DNA of 64,000 bases from Mastigamoeba balamuthi (lineage: Eukaryota; Evosea; Mastigamoebida; Mastigamoebidae), in contig CACRSC010000011.1 of the NCBI GenBank assembly GCA_902651635.1, positions 362,820-426,819 of the forward strand. Reading direction: 5' to 3'. A program made the position numbers and the translations under genes. The notes beneath the pieces are model-generated. The model was not told the origin of the DNA, did not search any database, and saw nothing but the letters and a program-made list of their open reading frames with translations. Shown piece after piece: positions 55,506-64,000 of this stretch; the stretch's first letter is position 1; every line of letters begins with the position of its first letter.

Positions 55506-55886
55506 ACGGGCGGGCGGGCGTACGCAGCTGATGGGGGGCCCCACAGGGGCAGGCTGAGCTAGCTGGAGCGCGGCATGGCTGCGGCCTCCCACCTCCTGCC
55601 CTTGCGGGACCCCCTTCTGTGCTGCCCGCGCACCCCCGCTGGGGCCTCCGCCATCCTCTCCCTCTCTTGTCTCTGTGATGTCGCCACTCTCTTGTTAGCC
55701 AAGATCTTATCGCCCACTCTCCACCCTACACACACTCATCCCACAGAAAGCAAATACAATTGCATTGCAGAAAGGCAGGTGCCCCGTCCTCCCGGTCAAC
55801 CGGTCAAACAAGATGATGTCACTGATCTGAAACTCCACGTTGATAGATATAGAGGGTAAACAGGATTTCTTTTGCACTCTCCACAG

Positions 55887-56881
55887 AACCACAAGTGGCC
55901 GACCTGCCCACCGCAGTCTTCCAGGAAGTGATGCTCTACGCGGGGCCGGTGAGCGTAGCGCGCTGTAGCCGTGTCTGCCGCTCGTGGCACTCGGCGTGCT
56001 CCGGCCAGGACCTATGGTGCCGCCTCTACAACGCCCACATGCCCGTCCCAAAGCCCATCGTCGCCCCCACCGAGGTCTCTGTCCGCATCTCCTCGGGGAC
56101 CTACCGCGTGCGCCTGCCCCCGGGCGAGGAGTGCACGGGAGGTGTCTTCATCGACTACAGGAGGCGTCTACGCAAGTGGCACGAGGCGTGCAGGGGCGTC
56201 GTCGCGGCTCTCGACCGCTGGAGGGCTGTCTGCGCTACTGCAGACCCCGAGTGGGACTTCTCCCTCCAGCTCAGTCCCGGAGCGAGCCGGCAGGAGCTCC
56301 AGGCCCTGTGCGACGCCCTCGGGTTCTGGCCCGGCTACGAGCTGCTGGCGCTACTGTCCGTGGCCAACGGGGTCTCGGCATGTGCGTCCGACCAGCGTGC
56401 AGCTGCAGACTGCGAGGCGTTCATCAAGAGGCTGGTGGAGAACGAGGATTTCATGGGGGAGAAGGAACTGGACCCAACCAGGAGGGAGGCCCTACCACAC
56501 GCGTTCTCTGTTGCCTCGGCCGCTGTCATCGCCGAGTACTGGGAGCTCTGCGACGAGATGAAGATGGACCTTGTGCTGCACAGAGCGGTGCCAGTGGCTC
56601 AGTTCGACGGCGCTCTCGCTCAAGACCTTTGGGTCGGACACGGCGGGATTGTTGTTGCATACGACCACTTCGACGATGCAGGTGTGCGGCTGCGCGGGCT
56701 GGGGCTGGCAGACCTGCTGAACAGGCTGGCCGCTGGGGCAGAAAGGCTGGTTGAGTGGGTGCGGACGCCTGCCGACACACGGCGCCCCTACGAGCCCAGT
56801 CTCCGCGACTGGAGAGGGATCACAGCTTCTCAGAGAAGGGCGATGACGAGGATGTCGTCCCTCTCTGTTCGGATTCAGTGA
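55887..56881 (+). CDS. F-box protein with a SMI1/KNR4 (SUKH)-like domain, first exon not found
   Basis: Probable SCF substrate adaptor. An acceptor (CTCCACAG) at 55879-55886 precedes VADLPTAVFQEVMLYAGPVSVARCSRVCRSWHSACSG, an F-box. Residues ~115-290 resemble a SUKH/SMI1-KNR4 fold (LGFWPGYELLALLSVANG; DLWVGHGGIVVAYDHF), the same pairing as in animal FBXO3, but without an ApaG domain. No ATG opens this frame upstream of the F-box. An upstream open frame at 55575-55855 does not join in phase, so the first exon, perhaps only a few codons, is not identified. The protein is otherwise complete to its stop at 56881. It lies directly downstream of Rac on the same strand. Confidence 0.75.
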
Positions 56882-56967
56882 CAGTATGAAAAAGATGACC
56901 AATCTGGGGGATCACACAAGTCTTGCATTTGCCCGAGAAGCTGTGCTGGCGCCCGATGGCCGTCCGA

Positions 56968-58142
56968 TCAGGATGTCTTGATCTTAGGCCAGTGCTTTGT
57001 GTAGTCGAGCGAGGTCTGAATGATCGAGAACAAGCCCAGTAGCAGGGTGAACACGGCGACAAAGACCTTGAGGTGGTCCTTGTTCACCTTCTTGGTCGTC
57101 ATCGCGGCGAACGGGATCACCGGGAGCGCGCCGATCAGCAGCGCGGGGACCAGCTTGTAGTACGTCCACGTCTTGGCCGCCCCCTCGAGGATGAGGTTGG
57201 ACACGAGGTAGCAGATAGAGCCGACTCCGCAGACCAGGATCTCCGAGAACGGGGTGACGCCGATCGAGTGGCGCTCGGGGACGCCGCTGAGCATCAGGCC
57301 CGTGACGACGATGGGCCCGCTGCCTCCGCCGCTGATGCCCTTGTTGAAGCCCGACCACACGGCCAGCAGCACGATCTTCCACCAGGCGAACCTCGTCCCG
57401 CTGGCCCTGCGCCTCAGGAGGATCGCAGCAGCGATCGCCACCGCCATGATCAGGATCACAATACCTGCAATCTCGGATTCAGTGTCGTTTGAATTGGCAA
57501 TGAAAACTTGGCCAGCTCTAAAAATGGAACAGAAGCCCGAAAACGATCTCTGGCAACATTCGCGGGCACCCGAAGGGAGGGGAAACGCGAGGGGTCGGTC
57601 GCCTCACCTATGTAGAGCTTGATGGCGAACTTGAAATGCTTGCTCTGCTTGGCCTGGGCGCTGACGATGGTCGAGATGACGGCCCCGAGGGCCCCGACGA
57701 TGCCGAGGATGAGCACAATGGCGAGGTCCCTCGTCATGAACCGGGGCTTCGGCAGCGCGCTCGCCTCGGCGGGGCCGGCCTCGGCACGGTCGGCCGGGCC
57801 CTTGGCCTCGGAAGCCGTTATTTCGCCGGTTTCGGAGGGCTGTGCCGGACTTTTCTCTTGCAGATCTTCAAACACGATCGGGGAGGCCGGGGCGAGCGAC
57901 TCCTTCTCCTCGTCCCGGGCGCGGAGGTGGACGTTCTTGAAGATGAAGTGCAGCGTGGCGGAGCAGACGCTGGTGGTGAACTCGGCGAGGAGCAGCGAGA
58001 CGACGACCGACTCTCGCTCGAAGCTGAGGGCCAGCAGGACGGGGCTGAGCACGGTGCCCCAGCCCATGCCCAGCATCGTCTTGAACCACTGCACGAGCAG
58101 CGCCATGGGGATCACGCCGGCCCAGAGGAGGGGTACAGCCAT
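56968..58142 (-). CDS. TauE/SafE-family membrane permease
   Basis: Family members export sulfite, sulfoacetate or other anions in bacteria; eukaryotic roles are poorly known. The ATG at 58142 begins MAVPLLWAGVIPMALLVQWF, then GMGWGTVLSPVLL, the glycine-rich first half repeat, and a cytosolic loop rich in Glu, Ala and Ser. A further helix (LAIVLILGIVGALGAVISTIV) is followed by an intron near 57464-57607 (GTGAGG...TGCAG). The second half contains GFNKGISGGGSGPIVV, the typical second repeat, and GVTPFSEILVCGVGSI. About eight helices, ending DYTKHWPKIKTS. The half-repeat symmetry (G-x-G-x-G near each half's start) supports the call. It is divergent from the unknown gene at 58545. Confidence 0.88.
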
Positions 58143-58544
58143 CTCGTGCAGCAGCCCTGATCGAGAAACGGTTCTATTTGTGGGGCGCAACCGACCGAGG
58201 CGTAAGCGCGATATCTCCAGATATTTCTGTTGGCGTGGCCGAGATTGCGCGGCTCCATCGCCGGGCGCCCGCGTTCTCAGATAGCACGCATTCCTGGCTC
58301 CAAAGGAGAGATGAGAGGCAGAGCTCTCGTCCGACACCAAAAACCCGGTCCTGGACGGTGACATCAGGGAACCTGCTATAAAAGTATGATACGATTGATA
58401 TCTCATCATCGGTGGCCACGCTGATTCGCGATTCCCTGCGACGTGGCGTGGGTATTGGAGTGAACAAATATCTCCCTCTCCCCCCCCTCGGAAATCTGCA
58501 AGAAAAAGAAAGTGAAGCCCGCCGGCGGGTGCGCGGTGGCCGCG
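58143..58544. promoter_or_regulatory. Divergent upstream region with several AGATAT-type motifs
   Basis: About 400 bp without a gene. Motifs: CGATATCT (58209-58216), AGATATTT (58219-58226), GATATCTC (58397-58404) and AAATATCTC near 58466. The first pair lies ~70-85 bp upstream of the TauE start; the last lies ~75 bp upstream of the start at 58545. Confidence 0.5.
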
Positions 58545-59525
58545 ATGTCGCTTGTGCGCTCCGAGCTCGCGCCGCGCGAGTACGAGGCCGTCGTGACCGA
58601 CTCCCTCCGCTCCTCGCTCCCCTTCGGCGACTTTGTGCTCTTCGTGCGCCCCGCGATCCCCGCGGCCCCTCTGGCCCGCGCCCTCGCCCGCCGCTCTGCC
58701 GCAGCCTCGGCCGCCGGCGCCCCCGCGGTCGCCCCGGCCGACGTGGCCGCGCTGCTCGTCACCTCGCTCGTCATCAGCCGCCCGACGACCTTCCTGCTGG
58801 TCACCGCGGGCGCGTGGCTGCACTGGCGCAACCCGCGGAGCTCGCGTCTCTCGCCGGGTCTCACGAGCATCGCGCCGCGCGAGCTGGCGGCCTGCGCCCC
58901 GGCGCGCGCGCTGGGGCCCGCGCGGGTGCACGTGGCCGGGCGCACGCTGGACCTGCGGCACTCGGGGGTCGCGGCGGCGGACGTGGAGCGGGTGCTGTGC
59001 CGCGTGGCCGAGGGGCTGCGGGCGGCGATGGCGGCCCAGGCGGTCGAGCGGCCGCTGGCGGGGCCCGACGAGGCCTACCTCGACGGCGCGTACACGGCGG
59101 CGGCGCGGAGGGCGGTGGCGGCGGCGCTCAGCAGGTACGCGGGCGTGCGCGGGCTGCACGGGACAGAGGGCGTGCCGGCCAAGCAGATGCGGAGGGCGCG
59201 CACGCGGGGGCGGGTGCCCGACGAGGAGATGCTGTGGGCGCTGGTCGACGCCACGATGTTCGGCAACGCGAGCCGCTCGCTGCTGATGGGCGACAGGGGG
59301 CTCTGGCTGCACAACGGGTGGGCCTCGCGGTCGCCGGGCGCCTGGCACGTGCCCTGGCGCGAGTTCGCGGCGGCGCACCTCTGCGTCGTGGGGCTCGAGG
59401 TGCACGTCGGCTGCAACATCCGCTTCGAGACGTCGGCATTCGGCCTGGACCTGCTCCTCACGATCCTCACGGAGATCCAGGCCGACGTCGTGCGCCTCGT
59501 GCGCATCGACCTGACCTCAGACTGA
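58545..59525 (+). CDS. Unknown protein with a bacterial-PH-like C-terminal segment
   Basis: Single exon of 326 residues from the ATG at 58545 (MSLVRSELAPREYEAVV). The N-terminal third contains DFVLFVRPAIP and an Ala-rich stretch. The segment EEMLWALVDATMFGNASRSLLMGDRGLWLHN followed by WHVPWREFAAAHL resembles the pattern 'DxTxFG...GLLxTDxGLYW' of bacterial PH-like domains found in stress and secretion-linked proteins. This is a pattern impression only. No signal peptide or clear membrane helix, although 'LLVTSLVISRPTTFLLVTAGAWL' is hydrophobic. GC-rich like its neighbours, so recent transfer is not evident. Confidence 0.65.
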   Translation: MSLVRSELAPREYEAVVTDSLRSSLPFGDFVLFVRPAIPAAPLARALARRSAAASAAGAPAVAPADVAALLVTSLVISRPTTFLLVTAGAWLHWRNPRSSRLSPGLTSIAPRELAACAPARALGPARVHVAGRTLDLRHSGVAAADVERVLCRVAEGLRAAMAAQAVERPLAGPDEAYLDGAYTAAARRAVAAALSRYAGVRGLHGTEGVPAKQMRRARTRGRVPDEEMLWALVDATMFGNASRSLLMGDRGLWLHNGWASRSPGAWHVPWREFAAAHLCVVGLEVHVGCNIRFETSAFGLDLLLTILTEIQADVVRLVRIDLTSD

Positions 59526-59941
59526 GCGTGCCCCACGCACGCACGCGCACCACCCTCCCTCTACTTTATCATGATGCCCGCCACCCCCCCTCACTCTCCC
59601 CTGTCGGTTGACTCAACTGTGTACAATCGCCCTCCCCCCTCCCTACACTAGTTCCGCATTATTCCCTCCCACCCCCTAGAATGCACACCTAGAAGACTTT
59701 CACTTGCTAGGACACGCTTACACGCTTGGGGGGGGGGGGAAGACAACATCACGCTTTGATGAGTCCTCTGCGCCGCCCCTGTTGGCTACTCCCCTGCCAA
59801 GAGCACGACTTCACCGCCCAGAAGACTCCGGCCACGCAGGGGGTGAACAAAATACCGTCTTTGTGCCAATGCTGAACCTTCTGCGCCGCCCATGGAAGGG
59901 CACAGCCCCGCTCCTGCCACTGCCAGGGCGCCTCACTGCCC
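59526..59941. other. Convergent 3' intergenic region
   Basis: 416 bp between the stops of converging genes. It is C-rich with CCCTCCC runs and a poly-G tract near 59731-59740. No gene or RNA recognised. Confidence 0.45.
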
Positions 59942-60372
59942 TCACATCTCGTTGCGGGACAGCTTGTCGATGAGCAGGCGCTGGTCCTGCTCCACGCGCT
60001 GCAGCGTCTCGAGCTCCGTGGCCAGCCTGTCGAGCTTGGCCTGCTTGTCCGCGATCTGCAGCTCGAGCTCCCTCTGCAGCCTCTTCCTCTCCTCCGACTG
60101 CCCCTCCACGCGGTTCCTGTGCCCGATCGCCCGCAGCTTCTCCTTCTCGATGATCCCGCCCTTGTGCTCCAGCACCTGGGCCGGGGGGCGTCAGGTGCGT
60201 GCGGGTGCGCTGGGCGACGCGCTTTGATGAACAGGTCGACGTTGCGGGTGAACGTGGCGAGGTTCGCGACGAACTCGCGGCTCTGGCGCTCGAGCGTCTC
60301 GCTGCTGCCGTGCACCTCGGGGTCGATGAGGCGCAGGCGAGACGAGGAATCAAACTTGACGAGCTCCGCCAT
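59942..60372 (-). CDS. IFT20: Intraflagellar transport protein 20 (IFT20)
   Basis: Coiled-coil IFT-B subunit that links Golgi-derived vesicles to the cilium. Two exons (60372-60223 and 60175-59942) give 127 residues; human IFT20 has 132. The protein starts MAELVKFDSSSRLRLIDPEV, matching the LRVLDPEV start of the family. It continues SREFVANLATFTRNVDLFIK, EKLRAIGHRNRVEGQ (family: KMKAIGARN) and LDRLATELETLQRVEQDQ, and ends DKLSRNEM. The 47-nt intron (60176-60222) starts with GC (GCGCGT) on the coding strand, which is required for the phase-0 join to VLEHKGG. It is important evidence that the organism builds a flagellum. AAATATC and GGATATTT lie ~40-55 bp upstream. Confidence 0.9.
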
Positions 60373-60591
60373 GGCTAGTTTGGCGTTATTTTTGGCAGCA
60401 CAGCAACAAAAATATCAGGGCGGATATTTCGGGCTCTAAATCGTCTCCTGATATCATTCCACAAACTGCTTGTGGTGGGCGGTCGGTCCTGCCGTGCCGG
60501 AGCTGTGCGTGGGAACACCCTGTGCTCAGCGGAGTGTCCTGCTCAGCTTTTTGAACTTGCCCTCTGGCGAAATTGTTTGGTCAGCCAGATA

Positions 60592-61244
60592 TTAATGTGA
60601 AGGGGAGAGGAAGCAACGTCTCGCACCCAGGCGCTTGGTGTAGTCGTCCAGCGCGGCGACCGTCTGCTCGAGCTCAGTCACGCCCCTGTCGATCTCGTCG
60701 ATGCGCGCCAGGAACGGCTCGATCTCCTTGTCTGCAGGGAGCCAGTGAGCTGTTTCCCGTTTTGCTTCCCCGAATTGGGGCAGGCAAATTCTCCGTCTCT
60801 CTGACGTCAGCGAGGCAATTGGGCTATAGATGGCGGGGGCCGCACAATTCTCGTGGACAGACGTCAGGAAGTCGGCCAGGCGGGTCGCGTTGTCGGCCAT
60901 CCAGAAGTACTTGTCCTCGGCCGCCTTGTTGAGCTCCTCCAGCAGCGCAAAGTCGCCCTTGGTCACTGCGTTGGGTCAGCGCGCGCAGGAGGGAGGGGGC
61001 AGCAAATATCTCGGGGCTGATTCGCACCGCCGAGCTCAGCGGTGAGATATGCCGAGAGATTGCTGAAGAGCCCCGTCAGGTTTTTGCCCAGCAGCTCGTG
61101 GCGCTCCTCGCGGGTGGAGGCGAGGGCGGCGGCAGGCGCGGGCGCCTCGGAGACGGGTCCCACGTGCACCTCGGGGCTTTGCGACGGCTCCGCAGGCGCG
61201 GGGGCGTCGGACGCTTGGCTGCACTGCGCCGTCTCCACACTCAT
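60592..61244 (-). CDS. BLOC1S2: BLOC-1 subunit 2 (BLOS2) homologue
   Basis: Coiled-coil subunit shared by BLOC-1 and BORC, which act in endosome-lysosome trafficking. Three exons (61244-61028, 60965-60846, 60731-60592) give 158 residues; human BLOC1S2 has 142. After a disordered N-terminus come LTGLFSNLSAYLTAELG (family: MFSKMATYLTGEL), DFALLEELNKAAEDKYFWM (family: DYKLLENMNKLTSLKYLEM), HENYKEIEPFLARIDEIDRGV (family: KYAGLQPYLDQINVIEEQV) and VAALDDYTKRLGA (family: AYKLDAYSKKLEA). Both introns are GT-AG with GTGCG donors. It is head-to-tail with IFT20 on the same strand, 219 bp upstream of it; AATATCT is at 61277. Confidence 0.9.
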
Positions 61245-61332
61245 CCGCAAGACGTTTGTTTGAATCTGGCCAAAATAATATCTATCGGATCGGATTGAAT
61301 CTCCGGATATTGAGCTGCGTGCTGGCTCATTA

Positions 61333-61427
61333 TGTTGGAGACGGTCCCCTACTCAAGCGTGACTTTTGTTCTGGTTTTTCTCTCGGGTAGGCCCTGGCGA
61401 ATCTCTCGCTCGAATCCCCTCACAACA
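61333..61427. repeat. 95-bp terminal direct repeat, left copy
   Basis: Short LTR, TGTTGG...CAACA, preceded by ATTA. For the minus-strand gene this is the 3' copy. Confidence 0.9.
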
Positions 61428-62941
61428 CCACACGCCCGTGCGTGCACGCCCCCATGGACACGACAACGATCAAGCCTACCTGCTTCCCGGGTTGCAGTGC
61501 TGCGTCCAGGCCCTGCCCTCGGTGGCGACCCTGAATCCCTGCCCCGTGCTGTCCACCCTGGGCCAGCCATAGCCATCGTGCTGGCCACAGCTGGGATCTG
61601 CGAACCTGTTACGTGAGCCAGCCCGTGTGCTACAGTGGCTGCCGCCGCCCTAGCAGTCGTCTTAGCTGCCGCTGCCTCAATAGCAGCCTCCAGTGTGGTC
61701 ACCTGAGCCAGCAGTACGTGCTCACATGCATCACGATCACTAAGGGCCTCACAGAATCTGTCGATCTTCTCCCGGGCATCCATATGCACTCTGATCTGAC
61801 TGGCCAGCCGAGCCAGCCGGTCCCCCATAGTGCGCACATCCTCGTCGGCCTCCTGATGGAATGCTCTCCACTGTGCTCGCAGCTGCAGCTGGAAATCAGC
61901 TCCCGCATACCGCAGTACCATGCGAGCCGTGAGGGCACATAGTGACAGGCCCGCAGGAAGTGTGAGATACCAATCCAGTGCGCCACCCTCCAGCCGGCCC
62001 ACAATGCACGAAATCGTCTGCAGCTCACTCCATCCCATGCTAATGCTGAACCCACACAACGTGGCAAGCCAACACAGAACATTGTCGTCCTTTCTGCCCA
62101 TGAATGCAGTGAGTCTCACATCAGTAATGCGCTTGCATTGCCCCATGGCCAGATCACGCCTCTCGTTGATGTCCACCTGCCCAGCACACATAGCCGTCTC
62201 CACGATCTCGCCCACAACCAACGTGTCATGCCGCAGTGTGACTGCCGCCACCGTAACAGGCCCGTGCCCATTCTCCTGCTCTGCCCTGCAAAGGCCCGTA
62301 ATGATGGCATCCTTGGTCGTGGCACAATGCTCCTCCACTGCCTCCACTGCCTCTGCTGCCTGCATGATCATCCCACGCAGCCTCTGTTCCTCATTCTCCC
62401 ATCTCTGTCTGTGTGTTGCAGCCTCCTTCTGCATCTAATTGACCATCTCCCGCAACTGCCGGATTTCCTGAGCCCTATCAGTAGCCAACTTGTCAAACGT
62501 CTTCGCCTGCTCTGCAATACTGTCCCGCTGCTGCCCCATGTTACATAGGCACTGCCGCAACTCTGCAATTGTTTGCCCCATGTCACCGTTGGAGTGCACA
62601 GTGTGAACATTGGCACCGACGCAATTCCCATTGGGCTTAGCCGAATTTCCATCGGGTGTTGCCGAATTTCCCTCAGCCCGTACGGAATGTGTGACCTTCA
62701 CGGCCTCCTCAAGTGTAGCTATGGTCTGATGCAGCTCGCTGATGATGCCCTTCTTGGCGTTGATGACTGTGGCTGCCTGGTCACGAACTGCAGCCATAGC
62801 AGCAGCACTAGCCTCGACCTCAGAACGCCATTTCTCAGCCTCCGTCGTCATTGCCTCAAGCTCAGCCTCGACGGCCTCCTTCTCTGCCCACAGGGCAACG
62901 AGCTCCTCCTTCATGACTGCCTTGGTCCTCCGGGCGGCCAT
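61349..62941 (-). pseudogene. Gag-like coding region of the LTR element
   Basis: Interior coding region of the element, broken by about one lesion. The N-terminal part is a long coiled coil (Glu/Ala-rich, then an unusual run of near-identical NSA-x-PNGN phrases). The later part resembles retrotransposon gag: GGALDWYLTL followed by a helix, FQLQLRAQWRAFHQEADEDV and LARLASQIRVHMDAREKIDRFCEAL, the usual order of a Ty3/gypsy-type capsid domain. No CCHC zinc knuckle was seen. It is treated as a fossil; the family assignment to the Ty3/gypsy side is tentative. Confidence 0.7.
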
Positions 62942-62969
62942 CGGGGAGCATCGCCGAACCTCCACCAAC

Positions 62970-63064
62970 TGTTGGAGACGGTTCCCTACTCAAGCGTGAC
63001 TTTTGTTCTGGTTTTTCTCTCAGGTAGGCCCTGGCAAATCTCTTGCTCGAATCCCCTCACAACA
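62970..63064. repeat. 95-bp terminal direct repeat, right copy
   Basis: Short LTR, TGTTGG...CAACA, followed by ATTA. For the minus-strand gene this is the 5' copy, lying just upstream of the gag-like start. Confidence 0.9.
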
Positions 63065-64000
63065 ATTAGTATCCTCCCCTTACCAGATATCCGGATTGGA
63101 TTCACTCAACAGAGTGTGACATTAATCCCTGGATGGTTCTTCATTGTATCACTTCTTTTTACACTAAAACAACATGCTATTGTGTGATGTGTTTGCCAAA
63201 AATGAACGGAAGTAACAAGGTGCTTTTATTTTGGATTCTGACTTATATTAAAAGTTATTAGAAGCAAGAGTTAAGAGGCAATTATGGAAGATATAAGAGG
63301 CAATTGTTCACAAAACCAGGGGTTGGTACTAGATTCTGTTCATCTGGGCATTGCCTTTAGTAGTCACTATGGGTCTAATGGGTTTATGGAGCCAGTTTGC
63401 GAGAGAGTTGGATGTAATGTATTAGATTTGGGATGAGGAGTTCAGTGTATAAGACTTATATTTGCAGGGTTTTATGAGAAGTTGCTTTATGGATATCTAA
63501 GTGTACTTCATGTCTTCTTCCTTCATGAGTTCAATGATTATGATATGCTTCTTTATTTTAGGTGTGGTTCTGTCTCTTTTTATGAGATTGATTGTATCCA
63601 AGCAGTTCAAAGGTGACTTGAAGGTGTCTTCTGGGTTTTATTTGTCTTTTATGGGCTTCATTACCAGAAGATTGTCATCATGGCTTATACTTTCTAGCCA
63701 GTCTCACATAGTTCTTACCCACTTTGCTTATATGCTCTGTTCACCTAATTCACTTATTGTGACACACTGTACTCTCGCAGATGGTAAGAAGCATCAAGAT
63801 GTACTGCAAGGCATCCCTGCCATCAATCCAGCAGCATTCCAGGCTCATTTCAGTTGCCAAGGACAACAACAACTGGTTGGAGCACTGTATTCATTCAGAT
63901 TCGCCCTTCAATTGTGATGCTGATGCTCAGGGGCTGCACTACAGGCTCAGCANCCTTTGTCACAAATCACTTGATTTGAAAAATTTCTGTGAAATTGTGC
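63065..64000. other. AT-rich terminal segment of different composition
   Basis: From about 63100 the sequence changes to clearly AT-rich DNA with long T and A runs, unlike the preceding 63 kb. Frames are short until about 63780. It may be a different compartment, an insertion, foreign DNA or a chimeric join. One ambiguous base is at 63953. Confidence 0.8.
63781..64000 (+). CDS. Possible partial open frame running off the window
   Basis: An ATG at 63781, directly after a splice-acceptor-like CTCGCAG, opens a frame that stays open to the window end (73 codons) with a balanced composition (NNNWLEHCIHSDSPFNCD, HKSLDLKNFCEIV). No family recognised. It is the only stretch in the AT-rich tail that looks coding. 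It could equally be chance. Confidence 0.35.
   Translation, partial: MVRSIKMYCKASLPSIQQHSRLISVAKDNNNWLEHCIHSDSPFNCDADAQGLHYRLSXLCHKSLDLKNFCEIV

Larger units (their letters stand above)
61333..63064 (-). mobile_element. Small LTR retrotransposon-like element (TR-GAG/TRIM type)
   Basis: A 1.73-kb element bounded by two 95-bp direct repeats (61333-61427 and 62970-63064) that start TGTTGG and end CAACA, the TG...CA form of LTRs. A 4-bp target duplication (ATTA) flanks the element on both sides. The repeats differ at about four positions, all transitions, so the insertion is fairly young. The interior holds one gag-like coding region on the minus strand and no visible reverse transcriptase, integrase or protease, so it would depend on another element for movement. 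The terminal structure looks whole. Confidence 0.85.

Noticed and set aside
55575-55855. Open frame upstream of the F-box/SUKH gene as its first exon
   Set aside because: The only GT donor at its end leaves the wrong phase for the F-box exon, and it overlaps the Rac 3' flank.
63501-63917. 138-codon plus-strand frame in the AT-rich tail
   Set aside because: Composition is dominated by Phe, Ser, Met and Leu, as expected from T-rich noncoding DNA; the alternative frame at 63781 looks better.
1-64000. CRISPR arrays, bacterial operons or phage genes
   Set aside because: No regularly spaced repeats with unique spacers, no prokaryotic gene strings; all clear genes are eukaryotic and spliced.

Overview
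The window is nuclear DNA of a free-living, flagellate-capable protist. It is GC-rich and gene-dense, with about 25 spliced protein genes on both strands, short introns (mostly 45-300 nt) and intergenic gaps often below 300 bp. The gene set is plainly eukaryotic: Integrator subunit 4, Elongator Elp3, acinus, ribosomal protein eS6, Vps4, a ferlin, BLOC-1 subunit 2, IFT20, a Rac GTPase, SAE1 and DDRGK1. IFT20 implies a cilium or flagellum. A Rac-type GTPase with GC-rich coding sequence suggests Amoebozoa, perhaps an Archamoeba such as Mastigamoeba, but this is a guess. No rRNA, convincing tRNA or CRISPR array was seen.

Layout. 1-5.1 kb: an eIF2-alpha kinase cut by the window edge and an E2/F-box fusion. 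5.4-10.8 kb: Vps4, a divergent multi-zinc-finger deubiquitinase, and eS6 with a long basic tail. 11-23.3 kb: INTS4, an unknown protein, Elp3, a four-helix membrane protein, TRPC4AP and a ferritin-like protein. 23.9-31.7 kb: a helical protein with seven 40-residue repeats and a six-C2 ferlin. 32-38.8 kb: hexosaminidase, SAE1, a DGAT1-like acyltransferase without the usual histidines, and a PPT1-like thioesterase. 38.5-46 kb: a tandem segmental duplication with gene debris around one intact sugar transporter. 46-50.9 kb: a membrane F-box-like protein, a secreted cysteine-rich protein and DDRGK1. 51-61.3 kb: acinus, Rac (interrupted by a gap that looks artificial), F-box/SUKH, a TauE-like permease, an unknown protein, IFT20 and BLOC1S2. 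61.3-63.1 kb: a small LTR element with a gag-like gene. 63.1-64 kb: AT-rich sequence unlike the rest.

Common themes. At least seven genes belong to ubiquitin-like pathways (E2/F-box, USP, TRPC4AP, SAE1, DDRGK1 and two F-box proteins). Lysosome/endosome genes are also frequent (Vps4, hexosaminidase, PPT1, BLOC1S2, ferlin, an alpha-glucosidase relic). Donor splice sites commonly read GTRCG, and seven inferred introns start with GC, mostly GCRCG. A GATATC/AGATAT-type motif recurs upstream of more than half of the start codons and is the best promoter candidate. Gene models are by eye: exon joins were chosen from reading frame, GT/GC-AG ends and family similarity recalled from memory.
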